From NCBI GenBank assembly GCA_914767715.1, contig OU612071.1:3534001-3598000 (forward strand): a stretch of 64,000 bases of DNA. The letters run 5' to 3'. Shown piece after piece: positions 21,709 to 35,610 of the stretch. Position 1 is the stretch's first letter; each line of letters opens with the position of its first letter. The translations under genes were made by a program, and so were the position numbers. This DNA is from Membranipora membranacea (lineage: Eukaryota; Bryozoa; Gymnolaemata; Cheilostomatida; Membraniporidae). The notes below the pieces were generated by a model, which saw only the letters and a list, made by a program, of their open reading frames with translations, searched no databases and had not been told where the DNA came from.

Positions 21709-24700
21709 AGGAACCAAACATCACCCTGAAGATCTAACAGAACATCATCCTGAAGTTTTCACAGATCCACAATAGCTGCTATATCATGCTAGTACATATT
21801 TATATCATGAATATTTAAATATTACATAGCTGATTTACTGCAATAAAAAAATGATATATATCATATCATAATACATCTTATCTTAAATGCAACACAAAAA
21901 ATTCATATCTCACATCTAATCTGGAAAATTCATCTTGTCATGGTTATAGTCTCCTGAGTAGAATGATACAACACAAATTATCATCTCCTTATTATATAAG
22001 AGCAGATAACCCTCTTACAAACAAGATGGGACTTTGATCTCTTAATATTACGATATTAATCTGCATTGTTTCCCTGGTTGTCTTATAGTCATGTGACCAC
22101 AAGACAAGAACAGCTTAGCTAACTTGATTCTGATATTAGGACTGTTGTACCATGATGCACCCGTTCACAGTATTCAGCTGCTGTGTATACTAAATATACA
22201 ATAAAAAGCAATCTGTTGGCCTTAGGTATCCTTCATGCAATATTGGGAAGTTAAACTAGACAACCCTACGACCCCTCTTTGAAATAAATCATGAAACTAT
22301 TGTAATTGTATTAGACCCAATTCTGGGAATAGAATGACTATCATGAATGCAAGTATATCAGCACCGCTGGCATTATAACAAACAATTTTCCTTCAAAAAC
22401 GCTTAATCATATTATTGTGTAAAAGTGGCCTTTTCAATTTTTCTATTGTCTGAAATCAATTCATCAAATTACCACCAGTTTTGACGTTTATCTTAACAGT
22501 CTAACAAAGTTGTCTTCTAAATGTCCGGAGGAAGACAACTGCTAGTCTAAGTTATCCGAAAGTTCAAAAGCAAGGCAAAAGGAAAAACCAGACTTCTTGG
22601 TTTACACAAGTTGTTAATATTTCACTACTTATTGAGCCAAACGCTTCAATAAGAGAACGTTCTTCTTTCTATTATTGAACACTTAGTTTAATAAATAGTT
22701 TCTCTTATCAATGTATATATTGCAACTCAGTAATAAAGTAAATGTAACATCTCATCCATCATTGAAAATAAATAACCAGATGGCCACTGTTTGCATCACT
22801 CAGCAGATAGGAGCACACATTAACCATTGACCGAACATAGCTGATGCTACTGTCTCTTATCAGTGTAGTTAACAATGCACTTCATCTCCTGGATATAAAT
22901 TAGATTGCTTGTATAACGAGCGACAGTGGATAGAAAGGGTAGGATGTGTCTCCATAACAGATTAGGGTTATATCATATTGTATTATGTCTAGAATAGGTT
23001 ACTGAACAAAGAGGGCCTGGTCCCTGAAACGTGCCTCAGTTACAAACCAATGATACCAAAAGGGCACCACTGCAGCATTCAGCTTTAATCTGCCCTCAGA
23101 ACTGTTGGAACTTGGAAATGACAGCAGCATTGCATTGTGGGTTACCATTAAACAAGTGGTTCATTTTTACAACATGCCTGCATAGGTACAACCAGATCTA
23201 CACACTATGTCTGCTTGTATGTTGCCAATGTAAGGCAATTTGGTAAGCACAACCACAAGATTGTTGTACTATCAAGAAAACCTTTAGGTAAGAGGATATT
23301 GATAAGTAGTCTTTATTGAATGGATTCGGTAAATCGAATCATGAAGCTTACAATATTTTATGAGTGATATTGAGCCAAAGAATTTCTTTGATTTTGAAGG
23401 TTGGTAATAAAATAAGAAGATGTGTGAGCATTGTTACTGAGTAAGATAGTACACATTATTAGGCAATACAGTGAAGAAGCAGGCAGGTCTACTGAGCACA
23501 CGTTGGGAGCACAACCCCCTTCTTCTCAAAGAACTGAGCCTAATCAATTAATATTGTAAAAATTATCATTAAGTGTCTGAATTTTTTGACATGGCTTTCA
23601 GGGTGGTTAATTATGGGCTTGCTCAAACTCAACTTGATTAAATATTAAAGTGCCTCAGTTATTTAGCCTTAAGCTTGTTATTCGCAACAGTCTGTTTTCT
23701 CGTCATATTTCTTGTTGTGAAGACATGAAGAAGTCAGCATCAGCTCAGCATAAGCTTACCTTTATCTTAGTCGGATAGACCAGCCGACATGATGGGAAAA
23801 CAGAATAGCATCAAATGACTGCTGAGTTTGGTTACACATAAACTCAAATTAGCCAGAACATAGAATAATGGACTCCAATTAGCGTTCTGTTACATGAAAC
23901 ATATGAAAGAGAATAATGTGAAAAATAAATATACCATTTGTTTTATTATTGAGAAGGATCAGTCTCTAATTATACTTTGCGAAGCTAAATCCTACATCAA
24001 ATAAAAGTTTGCACGTTGTAACAGAAATACCTAAGTTCGGTCTTAAGGTTATTATACCAGCGTTGACCGATTTGGACATTCTATATACCGTTGGAAAGCT
24101 GCTGAGCTACTGATCGCTAACAGCTCAACAAAAACATGATTGGATTCCATTGTGTCATTTTATCAGAGAAATGAGGCGGAAGGGGCTGTTTTTAGCAAAG
24201 TGGATGGCTGCGCTACATTGATTAACAGCCAATTTGAGGGGCTTTTTAAGGTGTTTTTTGGCATTCCGTGTGGCGCAATTCGAGGAAGAATAATACATAG
24301 TACCATATTCAGTTGGCCTTTCCTCTTTGTACTATGCTTAATCAAAGCGGCTTCGTATGTGAGAATTTTCAAAATAAACTTGTCTGGCCTTAGTGCTGGA
24401 CCTTTTAGCAGCATGTTTGACATTATTGATAATGGCGCAACATGTATTCACCTTTGATGGTCTAACCTGATATTGATACATTTGATATACTGCCGAAATT
24501 TGTGGTGTGTCTCATTTAAACAGCAATATAGTGGAAAAATGCAAAATAATTGGCCCTTTTTTATTCGAACTGTTCCTAATCGTTGCTTCAAATTTCGTAT
24601 TATATCATCAAATTAAAAATCCATTCATTTGCACACAGCGTGACCCCTTGACTGCAACCAGCGTGTATTGCCATTTTTGCACATAACTACGAGGACGATT

Positions 24701-26184
24701 TTCAATCTAAGCCTGTGATTTATTTTCTAATGAGTTGAACCTTCCTTTTGACTACAGAGCAGCTTCTTAACAAGCTCTGTATGAAGTAACATAGTCAGAA
24801 TAGTAATCTGCAAAAAACGCCACCTGTTCCTAACATTGGCCTAAAAATGATATGATAATAATTAAAATGACATAAATTGAGTTTGCATTTTGACAAACTA
24901 TAACAGGTAACCCCAATAATCATGATTGTTATTTTTGTAAAATTTGGCTCCTGTCCCTAATAATTGTCGAAATATGATTCATATCATTTATGGCACTAAT
25001 TTTATTTTGACAGGTGTCACCATGATTATTATCTATAATGAAAATTGTGTTAGATACGGCAACCAAAACTGGTGTGTTATATGTCCTATTTTGAGCTGAC
25101 AACAATAAGCTTTCTGTTGTTGATTGCTACTTTATTCATATTTCATTGAACCTGCAGAAAAGCTCAAGAAATAGAAATGTATAACAGGAAATCGTTCAAA
25201 TGCAATTTGACACTGTTTATGTAAATCCTGTTCCTGTATTTAATAGTTCCCAAAAATAAAGTGATTATAATTCAAGACCTAAACTGCACTTAATTTTTGT
25301 CAGGTTTAACTGTGAAAAGCTTTTAACAATGATAAATGTCTTTTATGTTCTGTTTTGAGTACCATCTGTGGAAAAAAATGTATTATTTTTCTATCAAGTG
25401 TCTTTTATTGCTTCTATTATTGCAATCGTCATTATCATAACCTGATCACAAACCTCGTGGGTTGTTTTATGGCACTTCTGATCATGCCATGCAAACTCAT
25501 AAAAAACTATTACTTAGCTCTTAAATACACCTGATCGCCAGCCTGATCATTTGACTCTAATTAACTGTACAGCTCTTCTTTAGCTTGTGTGATGTAACTC
25601 TAGAATAGCAGTTTTCTCTAAATGATGCAAGATTGGCCCAGCCTCTTAGCACTCTCCATACCCTGTCGATCAGTGACACAAGAGTTGCAAGATCTATTGA
25701 TATGATTGAGTTTTAACAGATCAGTAGGGAAATTACAAAGCATCATCTTTCACAGGTTCTTCAATATTTTTTGAAGCTGAATCCCATCTTACGGCAAATA
25801 TTTGATTCAAGTGTGAATTTGTTTTTGGACCATCTTTGCATGTAGCAGGCAAACAACCTTGATGGTAATTCAAAACAATAGGCGTGTTGCCATATGCGGG
25901 TATGTTTTCTAGGCCACATGAATTTTTATTCTAGGACAGGACAGACAGTGCCTCCCCTTGATCTACAGGTATGTTGCACAAAGCGACTTTGATTTTCACC
26001 CTGTCATACCAAAAGCCGCAAGCTAAATATACTTCCATGCTATGCTGTATGACATATAATCATCAGGTCATGAACTGCAGATAGCTTTCACATAAACTTG
26101 TCTGGGATAATCCCTCGACGATATTGTGTGAACTAATACAGCTAATGACCTTCTAGAAATTTCATAGTTTTGTTCTCATTAACA

Positions 26185-26292
26185 ATTAATAATAATAATA
26201 ATAATAAAAGAGTTTATTTGTGAAACGCTTAATAAAATTGCAGAGCAAACATTTCTAAGCGTTATTACATTAAAACCAATAAGATAAAGGTA
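26185..26292 (-). mobile_element. LINE 3' tail remnant, unit 2
   Basis: Only the (TTA)n terminus and the first part of the 3' UTR survive. The sequence then jumps from AAAGGT to ATAGAAACTATCTGC, deleting the RT tail and endonuclease fragment seen in unit 1. This is the shortest of the four relics. Confidence 0.7.
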
Positions 26293-26979
26293 TAGAAACT
26301 ATCTGCTTCATTCAAAAATATCTAATTGTAAATGAAATCTGAGACAGAACCGTAATTAAAGTTCCCCTTTGCTGGCAATTCTCTTTGCTGTGCAATCAAG
26401 TTATGTTATATTTGCAGCCAAGGTCAATTGATGTGAAACATAGCTAAGACTAATCTTCAGTAGGGAGATGCCAAGATAGGCCAGAAAAATTACCTCAAAC
26501 TCAAGTTAAAACAGTGGACTTTTCTAAAAACTGCAAACTAAAAAAGTCTTCAATGGCAGAGAAAGATGTCTCTGCTTGCTCAGAGTCTTTTATCAACTAA
26601 TTTTATGTGAAAAACATTACGAATCCTCCTCCTTACTCTCATTCTTGTTACATCATTATGAATTGGCTTCATTGCCAGTTAGATCTTTATCGCTCTGTGA
26701 TTTGAATATTTTCCCTGCGATTAAAGTCTATCTGGCTTGGTTAATTGTAATTAAGGGATTAAAAAAATTAATGTATAGAAGTTTCAACTCATGGTAATTA
26801 TATCATTTCATAACAAAGTCACATAGGTAAAATTTAAAACTATCGGGTTAAAAGTTTTCAAGAAACAGGCCTGTCAACCTTAGATTTGAATTTCTGCAAA
26901 TTGGAAAAATTTCCAGATAGTACTTTGTCGCGCTGGGCCTGCAAATTTATATATGTTCATATATATGCTACCGGATTTC

Positions 26980-27215
26980 GGTTCACAAATACACCCCCAC
27001 TTTTCATTAGAGTCTATGCAACTGAAAACCACTACATTATCAATACTTTTGTCATTCTGTGCTTTACACTCTGCTTCATGAATCAATACTACAAATATCG
27101 AATTAGATGAGATCAAATGAAATGTAGCAACCAAATCAAACTTGATCAAGTCGGACTTACCACAGTATCTTACCTCCTTGACCTAGAGAATGTATGTAAA
27201 TGTAATCTTAGGCAA
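26980..27215 (-). pseudogene. Relic of peptide gene exon 1 and intron 1, unit 2
   Basis: The exon 1 donor is recognisable at 27172-27174 (minus-strand GGAG before GTAAG), followed leftwards by degenerate intron 1. A conceptual frame here reads CKAQNDKSID...CID, and the live intron 1 of copies B and E reads CKAQND.SI...SSID. This confirms homology although neither frame is coding. The bases just right of exon 1 jump to distal upstream sequence, so the promoter has been deleted. Confidence 0.78.
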
Positions 27216-29826
27216 ATTTTAGGCAAATTTCATCATGTTTGTTTTTTCACAATCAAATTAAAACTGAGTCTTTTAAATAACGTTATGACGTACATACAGT
27301 CATTCAAATTTATTATCACTTATTCAAAAGATAAAATATCCAGGCTAATTTGAATCTAATAGATTATGCCTCGACATACGTGGGCTGATTAATGTGGCAT
27401 TGTTTGATATTGGCAAGCAAATTATAAGATCAAAATTTTCTCCTTGTCAGAAATAGACTAGTTATGTAGCTAAAGCGCATGACTTGTCGGTTTCAATCGA
27501 TGGTCTTCTGCCAAGTTGCTAAATTTTGCATCATCATAATTGAGGAGTGTCAAAACAGATAGGATATTGGGAGAATAGAAGTCACAAACAATTTTGAAGC
27601 AAGCTGGCGTTGGCGTTGCCATTTATTGCTAATAGCGGAATTGATGATCTGTTTTAATCGCAACATTGTGATAGAAGAGTGATTTTAATATGCAGATCCT
27701 ATGACTGATCTATGCTGTCTTTTTTGCTTGTATTTTGCCTCATACATATTATTGCGTATATTATTAGATTATATTTGGTAGGCTTGACATTAATTATCCA
27801 TTAATAATGATTTAGTGGTGATAACGCAGATCATAGATCAGTCACAGAATCTTTATTGTAATAACTCTTCTATCATGTGTTGACAAAAAAAGATCAATAA
27901 ATGGCATATGACACTAGCTACAAAATACTTTCACTTTTCCATCCGTCCAATATCTAGTCTGACTTTTGAGCTTCCGCAATTATGATGAAGCAAAATCCAG
28001 CAAATCGTACAACAACTCAGCATAAAACACACAATTAAAACAACACAGTCATGTGCTTCAGCTGCAGGACTAGTCTATTCTTGACCAAGACAAATATTTT
28101 GCTGTTATAATTAGCTCGCCGTATCAATTGACTTAACATCGATCAGCTCATGTTTTTGAAGTTTAGAATATTTATCATAAATAAACCTGAGCTTTTTCAC
28201 ACAGAGTGATAATGAATATGAATGGCGGCATGTCGTGATTCATAAGATTCCGTTTTTACTTGATTTGATTTAAATGTTTAGTTTGATCTTGAAAAAAACA
28301 AACATGATGAAACTTAAAGAGGTTGAGCAGTTCAGGTACAGCATTCATTATAGAGAATTGTTAGTACACCTACAGGGGTTTACTTATGTGGGGAGTAATA
28401 TTATGGACCAAAAAAATGTTATGCGACTTTCTTTTACCAATATGGTATGCTCAAATTTGCATCCAAAACATATGACATCATGGTAATTACCAAGTGGGAA
28501 ATTCCACTGAGCCGTACTTAGTAGCATACAGCATGATGAATGATGACCAGTTGATTTACAATTCACTACAAAATCAATAATGAACCATGGGTTGCATAAC
28601 TGTGTCATAAAATTCCACTGCCGATGATTTTGATGTGCTAATTTGGTTTCACTTTCATAATTGTCATTGAGCTGAAAGAACTTCAATTTGTGAATTTATT
28701 TTTCTGATGACTTGAAGCAACAACCAGGAGCTGCTGTGCAGTATGACGATAATGAATCGGTCCACGATAGGAACTGAAATTTAGATCCAGCATTAATTAT
28801 AGAGACTCGGTAGTCCATCTACAGTGGTCAACTTGTGCGGGGTGTAATAATATGGGAACGAGAATTGTTATGCGACTTATTCAACACCGACGGATGTGAA
28901 GAAGTGTTTTTTCACCAATAGACTACACAGAGCTCCCTGACCTGTCCTTATACCACAGCCCATCTACTCCCTCCCCATTCCAGTGTGCTATTTTGTGTCT
29001 GCCTTACTGATTATTGTTCTCTGTGATATTTTCCTCTTAATTACGTAGTTGAATTTCACATCTCATATATACCTAGTCCTGCGCAATTCCTTCAGATGTG
29101 CCACTGGGAGATTTTTCAGACCAGTGGTCTCGTGCGGTCCGTCCATGAGTCTATCTCTACTGCATGGGAATGGGTTTATACTACCAACTTACTGATCCTT
29201 AAACATCTAGAGCATTGTTATCCCTCTAACCCGATTAACCCCCAACACTATGCTTTGAGATTCGAAACTCTCCTGCTGTAATCAGGGCCTTTTTCACGTA
29301 CTTCACTGTGATCTAGTTGTGAGTCGTGGAATTCCGGCCGCTATAAACTGTTCCAAAAAACTGTATCTTTAATTCTGCCATCTTTGAGCCATATTTAATT
29401 GCGTAAAGCATGATGATGAATGATATATTGATTCATAATTCATTAGAAAATCAATATCATGCAGTGCACCTGTTTTGACAGACATTGTGACGCTGTAATT
29501 TAACTATAAACTGAACTGAAGATTATTGTATTCCTACACTTTTTTACATCTAATTTTCTTTTAAAAAAGAAAAATTACGTTAAACTACATCAGCAGAGTC
29601 AAATATGGTTGAGGAGTGTGTAGCTATAATGATTTTAAAATATACTAAATATCGCTAAATGTAAATCAGTCATTATTAATTGATAGGGAATTGTTTATTA
29701 GTGTCCTTCTTATGAATCATATTCCTGCCTCTAAATGTAAACAAATTGTTATGATGTATTTGGCGCCGAATTGGAGCACATGTACGTAATAAGAATCGGG
29801 TGATCTATCAACCTGGATAGGGACGG

Positions 29827-29959
29827 GAGAAAGTGAATCTGACCCGTACTCCCTCTTTAAGCCTTTGATAACATGCATCATTATGATTCCTTAAATAGAA
29901 TACCAACCAGTGACGTTTTGACACGTTAACACCAGTTTTCACTGTTATTTACTATAAAA
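29827..29959 (+). promoter_or_regulatory. Promoter region of copy C
   Basis: TATAAAA at 29953-29959 lies in the conserved block, with the IRF-like GAAAGTGAA, TGATAA and TGACGT motifs upstream as in copy B. Exon 1 ends at 30010 before GTAAGTATT. Confidence 0.6.
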
Positions 29960-30352
29960 GCTCAAGACTCTGCAGACATCAACATCACAAACATTCTCTA
30001 TCTCAAGAAGGTAAGTATTTGTAATAAATCTGAATTTACAATATTTGATTAAGTTTGATCTCATGAAATTTGATAGGGGTAGTCTTTTTCCATGATACAC
30101 CATGTAAAGCACAGAATGATGATAGTGTTGTAAGGGTAAAAGCTCTTAGAAGCATAGACTATAAAGAAATATGGGGTATGTTTGTGCACTGTATTTTGGT
30201 TAACATTCCTGCATTGAACACTCAAAGGTCTCAGGTAAAATCATCATGATCTCTCATCATACATATATATATATATATATAATAAAAATCTCATTGGTCA
30301 TTTGTTTCGTAGCATATCTGCAAAGAGTTGTATAGATCAACCTTCTATCACG

Positions 30353-30743
30353 ATGTCGAGCATCAAATCACTGATCCTTATTATAGCATTTATCTGCCTT
30401 GGTTTGTTCTGCAGCTCCACCACAGCAGCTTGTAAGTTATTATGCTCTGTACTTGTTCCCAATATCTCAAACACACTTTACATGTTTGCTGTTACTCTTG
30501 AGAATATATGTAGACAGATTGGAATATTGCCTCAAACGCCAGTTTTCTTGACTAGTATTTTATTGTATTGTAGCGTGCTCCTCATCCTCAGTCTGTCCAG
30601 GGTCTGACGGTTTCTGTCACGTCTCTTGTGGCGTGAAAGGTTACTGTACGGGATCCTGCTCTGGAAGTAAGTGCTGCTGTACTGGTACTGCACCCGATGA
30701 CTGTGACCCTGGATGTGCGGGAGCTCAGTGTGTTAACCCCTAA
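30353..30743 (+). CDS. Secreted 12-cysteine peptide, copy C (CS-alpha-beta defensin-like)
   Basis: The coding sequence is 30353-30431 joined to 30574-30743. Intron 2 is 30432-30573 (142 bp, phase 1). The leader intron is 30011-30312, slightly longer than in copy B because of a (TA)n expansion near 30262-30280. AATAAA is at 30877-30882. The 82-residue product matches copy B except for the signal core (LILII). Exon 3 is identical in nucleotide sequence to copies A and B. TATA box, splice sites and polyadenylation signal are all intact, so the copy should be functional. It sits in unit 2, divergent from the relic at 26980-27215. Confidence 0.88.
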
Positions 30744-33700
30744 AGGAACCAAACATCACCCTGAAGATCTAACAGAACATCATCCTGAAGTTTTCACAGA
30801 TCCACAATAGCTGCTATATCATGCTAGTACATATTTATATCTTGAATATTTAAATATTACATAGCTGATTTACTGCAATAAAAAATGATATATATCATAT
30901 CATAATACATCTCATCTTATATGCAACACAAAAAAATCATATCTCACATCTAAGCTGGAAAATTCATCTTGTCATGGTTATAGTCTCAACTTCAAAAAGC
31001 CTAACTGTAAGATGATAGAACAGAAACTCTCTCTCCTGAGTAGAATGATCCAACACAAATTATCATCTCCTTATTATATAAAAGCAGATAACTCTCTTAC
31101 AAACAAGATGGAACTTTGATCTCTTAATATTACGATATTTATCTGCATTGTTTCCCTGGTTGTCTTATAGTCATGTGACCACAAGACAAGCACAGCTTAG
31201 CTAACTTGATTCTGATATTAGGACTGTTGTACCATGATGCACCCGTTCACAGTTTTCAGCTGCTGTGTATACTAAACATACAAAAAAAAGCAATCTGTTG
31301 GCCTTAGGTATTCTTCATGCAATATTGGGAAGTTAAACTAGACAACCCTAAGACCCCTCTTTGAAATAAATCATGAAACTATTGTAATTGTAATAGACCC
31401 AATTCTGGGAATAGAATGACTATCATGAATGCAAGTATATCAGCACCGCTGGCATTATAACAAACAATTTTCCTTCAAAAACACTTAATCATATTATTGT
31501 GTAAAAGTGGCCTTTTCAATTTTTCTATTGTCTGAAATCAATTCATCAAATTACCATCAGTTTTGACATGTATCTTAACAGTCTAACAAAGTTGTCTTAT
31601 AAATATCCGGAAAAGACAACAGCTAGTCTAAGTTATCCGAAAATTCAAATGCAAGGCAAAAGGAAAAACCAGACTTCTTGGTTTACACAAGTTGATAATA
31701 TTTCACTACTTATTGAGCCAAACGCTTCAATAAGAGAGCGTTCTTCTTTCTATTATTGAACACTTGGTTTAATAAATAGTTTCTCTTATCAATGTATATA
31801 TTACAACTCAGTAATAAAGTAAATGTAACATCTCATGGTCATCCATCATTGGAAATAAATAACCAGATGGCCACTGTTTGCATCACTCAGCAGATAGGAG
31901 CACACATTAACCATTGACCGAACATAGCTGATGCTACTGTCTCTTATCAGTGTAGTTTACGATACACTTCATCTCCTGGATATGAAGTAAATTGCTTGGA
32001 CAGTGGATAGAAAGGGTAGGATGTGTCTCCATAACAGATTAGGGTTATATCATATTGTATTATGTCTAGAATAGGTTACTGAACAAAAAGGGCCTGGTGC
32101 CTGAAATGTGCCTCAGTTACAAACCAATGATACCAAAAGGGCACCACTGCAGCACTCAGCTTTAATCTGCCCTCAGAACTGTGGGAATTTGGAAATGACA
32201 GCAGCATTGCATTGTGGGTTACCATTAAACAAGTGGTTCATTTTTACAACATGCCTGGACAGGTACAACCACATCTACACACTATGTCTGCTTGTATGTT
32301 GTCAATGCAATGCAATTTGGTAAGCACAACCACAAGATTTTTGTACTATCAAGAAAACCTTTAGGTAAGAGGATATTGATAAGTAGTCTTTACTGAATGG
32401 ATTCGGTAAATCGAATCATTAAGCTTACAATATTTTATGAGTGGTATTGAGTCAAAGAATTTCTTTGATTTTGAAAGTTGGTAATAAAATAAGAAGATGT
32501 GTGAGCATTGTTACAGAGTAAGATAGTACCCATTATTAGGCAATACAGTGAGGAAGCAGACAGGTCTAGTGAGCATACGTTTGGAGCACAACCCCCTTCT
32601 TCACAAAGAATTGAGCCTAATCAATTAATTGTGTAAAAATTATCATGAAGTGTCTGAATTTTTGACATGGCTTTCAGGGTGGTAAATTATGGGCTTGCTC
32701 AAACTCAACTTGATTAAATTTTAAAGTGCATAAGTTATTTAGCCTTGAGCTTGTTATTTGCAGGAATCTGTTTTCTCATCATATTTCTTGTTGTGAAGAC
32801 ATGAAGAAGTCAGCATCAGCTCAGCATAAGCTTACCTTTATCTTAGTCGGATAGACCAGCCGACATGATGGGAAAACAGAATAGCATCAAATGACTGCTG
32901 AGTTTGGTTACACATAAACTCTAATTAGCCAGAACATAGAATAATGGACTCCAATTAGCTTTCCGTTACATGAAACATATGAATGAGAATAAAGTGAAAA
33001 ATAAATATACCATTTTTTTTAATATTAGGGAACGATCAGTCTCTAATTATACTTTGCGAAGCTAAATCCTACATCAAATAAAAGTTTTCACGTTGTAACA
33101 GAAATACCTAGGTTCGGATTTAAGGTTATTATACCAGCGTTGACCGATTCGGACATTCTATATACCATTGGAAAGCTGCTGAGCTACTGATCGCTAACAG
33201 CTCAACAAAAACATGATTGGATTCCATTGCGTCACTTTATCAGAGAAATGAGGCCGAAGGGGCTGTTTTTAGCAAAGTGGATGGCTGCGCTACATTGATA
33301 AACAGCCAATATGAGGGGCTTTTTAAGGTGTTTTTTGGCATTCCGTGTGGCGCAATTTGAGGAAGAATAATACATAGTACCATATTCAGTTGGCCTTTCC
33401 TCTTTGTACTATGCTTTATCAAAGCGGCTTCGTATGTGAGAATTTTCAAAATAAACTTGTCTGGCCTTAGTGCTGGACCTTTTGACAGCATGTTTGACGT
33501 TATTGATAATGGCGCAACATGTATTCACCTTTGATGGTCTAACCTGATATTGATACATTTGATATACTGCTGAAATTTGTGGTGTGTCTCATTTAAACAG
33601 CAATATAGTGGAAAAATGCAAAATAATTGGCCCTTTTTTATTCGAACTGTTCCTAGTTGTTACTTCAAATTTCATATTATATCATCAAATTAAAGATCCA

Positions 33701-35272
33701 TTCATTTGCACACAGCGTGACCCCTTGACTGCAACCAGCGTGTATTGCCATTTTTGCACATAACTACGAGGACCATTTTCAATCTAAGCCTGTGATTTAT
33801 TTTCTAATGAATTGAACCTTCCTTTTGACTACAGAGCAGCTTCTTAACAAGCTCTGTATGAAGTAACAGAGTCAGAATAGTAATCTGCAAAAAACGACAT
33901 CTGTTCCTAACATTGGCCTCAAAATGATATGATAATAATTAAAATGACATTAATTGAGTTTGCATTTTGACAAACTATAACGGGTAACCCCAATAATCAT
34001 GATTGTTATTTTTGTAAAATTTGGCTCCTGTCCCTAATAATTGTCGAAATATGATTCATATCATTTATGGCACTAATTTTATTTTGACAGGTGTCACCAT
34101 GATTATTATCTATAATGAAAATTGTGTTAGATACGGCAACCAAAACTGGTGTGTTATATGTCCTATTTTGAGCTGACAACAATAAGCACTGCGTGGGCTT
34201 TCTGTTGTTGATTGCTGCTTTATTCATATTTCATTGAACCTGCAGAAAGGCTCAAGAAATAGAAATGTATAACAGGAAATTGTTCAAATGCAATTTGACA
34301 CTGTTTATGTAAATCCTGTTCCTGTATATAATAGTTCCCAAAAATAAAGTCATTATAATTCAAGACCTTAACTGCACTTAATTTTTGTCAGGTTTAACTG
34401 TGAAAAGCTTTTAACAATGATAAATGTCTTTTATGTTCTGTTTTGAGTACCATTTGTGGAAAAAAATGTATTATTTTTCTATCAAGTGTCTATTATTGCT
34501 CCTATTATTGCAATCGCCATCATCATACCCTGATCAAAAACCTCGTTGGTTGTTTTACGACACTTCTGATCATGCCACGCCCACTCATAAAAAAATATTA
34601 CTTAGGTCTTAAATACACCTGATCGCCAGCCTGATCATTTGACTCTAATTAACTGTACGGCTCTTCTTTAGCTTGTGTGATGTAACTCTAGAATAGCAGT
34701 TTTCTCTAAATGATGCAAGATTGGCCCAGCCTCTTAGCACTCTCCATACCCTGTCGATCAGTGACACAAGAGTTGCAAGTTCTATTGATGTGATTGAGTT
34801 TTAACAGATCAGTAGGGAAATTACAAAGCATCATCTTTCACAGGTTCTTCAATATTTGTTGAAGCTGAATCCCATCTTACAGCAAATATTTGATTCAAGT
34901 GTGAATTTGTTTTGGACCATCTTTGCATGTAGCAGGCAAACAACCTTGATGGTAATTCAAAACAATAGGCGTGTTGCCATATGCGGGTATGTTTTCTAGG
35001 CCACATGAGTTTTTACTCTAGGACAGGACAGACAGTGCCTCCCCTTGATCTACAGGTATGTTGCACAAAACGACTTTGATTTTCACCCTGTCATACCAAA
35101 AGCCGCAAGCTAAATATACTTCCATGCTATGCTGTATGACATATAATCATCAGGTCATGAACTGCAGATAGCTTTCACATAAACTTGTCTGGGATAATCC
35201 CTCGACGATATTGTGTGAACTACTACAGCTAATGACCTTCTAGAAATTTCATAGTTTTGTTCTCATTAACAA

Positions 35273-35610
35273 TTAATAATAATAATAATAATAATAGAGT
35301 TTATTTGTGAAACGCTTAATAAAATTGCAGAGCAAAAATTTCTAAGCGTGTAAATAGAGAAGGTAAAACTCTCAAATTCAGTTTCAGCAGTTCTGTTTGG
35401 TTATATCATACAGACGTACATGCTGCTGCTTATACCAAAAGGCTGAGGTAGACCGCTAGCACAGAGCAGTCTGGGTGGCCAGAGCAAGTAATAAAAACCA
35501 CCTTAGCCCTTTGTCCTTCAAACCGAATATCCACAACAAACTCCTCTGATATGTACACAGCAATTCCACCATGAAACCGAGATCTGCTGAACCAGTTTTA
35601 ACCATAATAT
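35273..35610 (-). mobile_element. LINE relic with internal deletion, unit 3
   Basis: The (TTA)n tail and about 60 bases of 3' UTR (35273-35345) are joined at TAAGCG/TGTAAATAG to the flank upstream of the endonuclease fragment (35395-35610). The whole RT tail present in unit 1 is missing. Confidence 0.65.

Larger units (their letters stand above)
13457..23926 (+). repeat. Amplicon unit 1 (10.5 kb)
   Basis: The start is taken at AAATATACC, which recurs at 23927, 33003, 41939 and 52760. The order is an AT-rich block (13.46-15.73 kb), LINE relics (15.73-16.9), a relic of the peptide gene 5' end (17.27-17.48), an inverted-duplication axis (17.9-18.9), the upstream region and gene copy B (18.9-22.0), and a 3' flank to 23926. 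Against units 2-4 it lacks 481 bp between two ACTTTTC heptamers. Against units 2 and 3 it has an extra block of about 720 bp (18002-18722). Short frames common to all units overlap on both strands and are not called genes. Confidence 0.92.
23927..33002 (+). repeat. Amplicon unit 2 (9.1 kb)
   Basis: Same order as unit 1. It lacks the block of about 720 bp at the symmetry axis (junction GCCTCAT/ACATATT near 27750). It keeps the 481-bp segment at 26518-26998 and retains only the tail of the LINE relic. It carries gene copy C. Blocks at 24.0-26.1 kb, 27.3-29.8 kb and 31-33 kb hold no gene that I can support. Unit 3 is its closest relative by shared deletions. Confidence 0.92.

Noticed and set aside
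23031-23246. 71-codon frame repeated in all four units (also at 32108, 41043, 51433)
   Set aside because: Its conservation only reflects recent unit duplication. It has an overlapping open frame on the other strand (51302-51550), no signal peptide, no known domain and no splice context.
24140-24457. 105-codon plus-strand frame and 86-codon minus-strand frame over the same bases, repeated in the units
   Set aside because: Both strands are open and differ among units by stops and length (shortened in units 1 and 3). This fits chance open frames in duplicated DNA rather than a gene.
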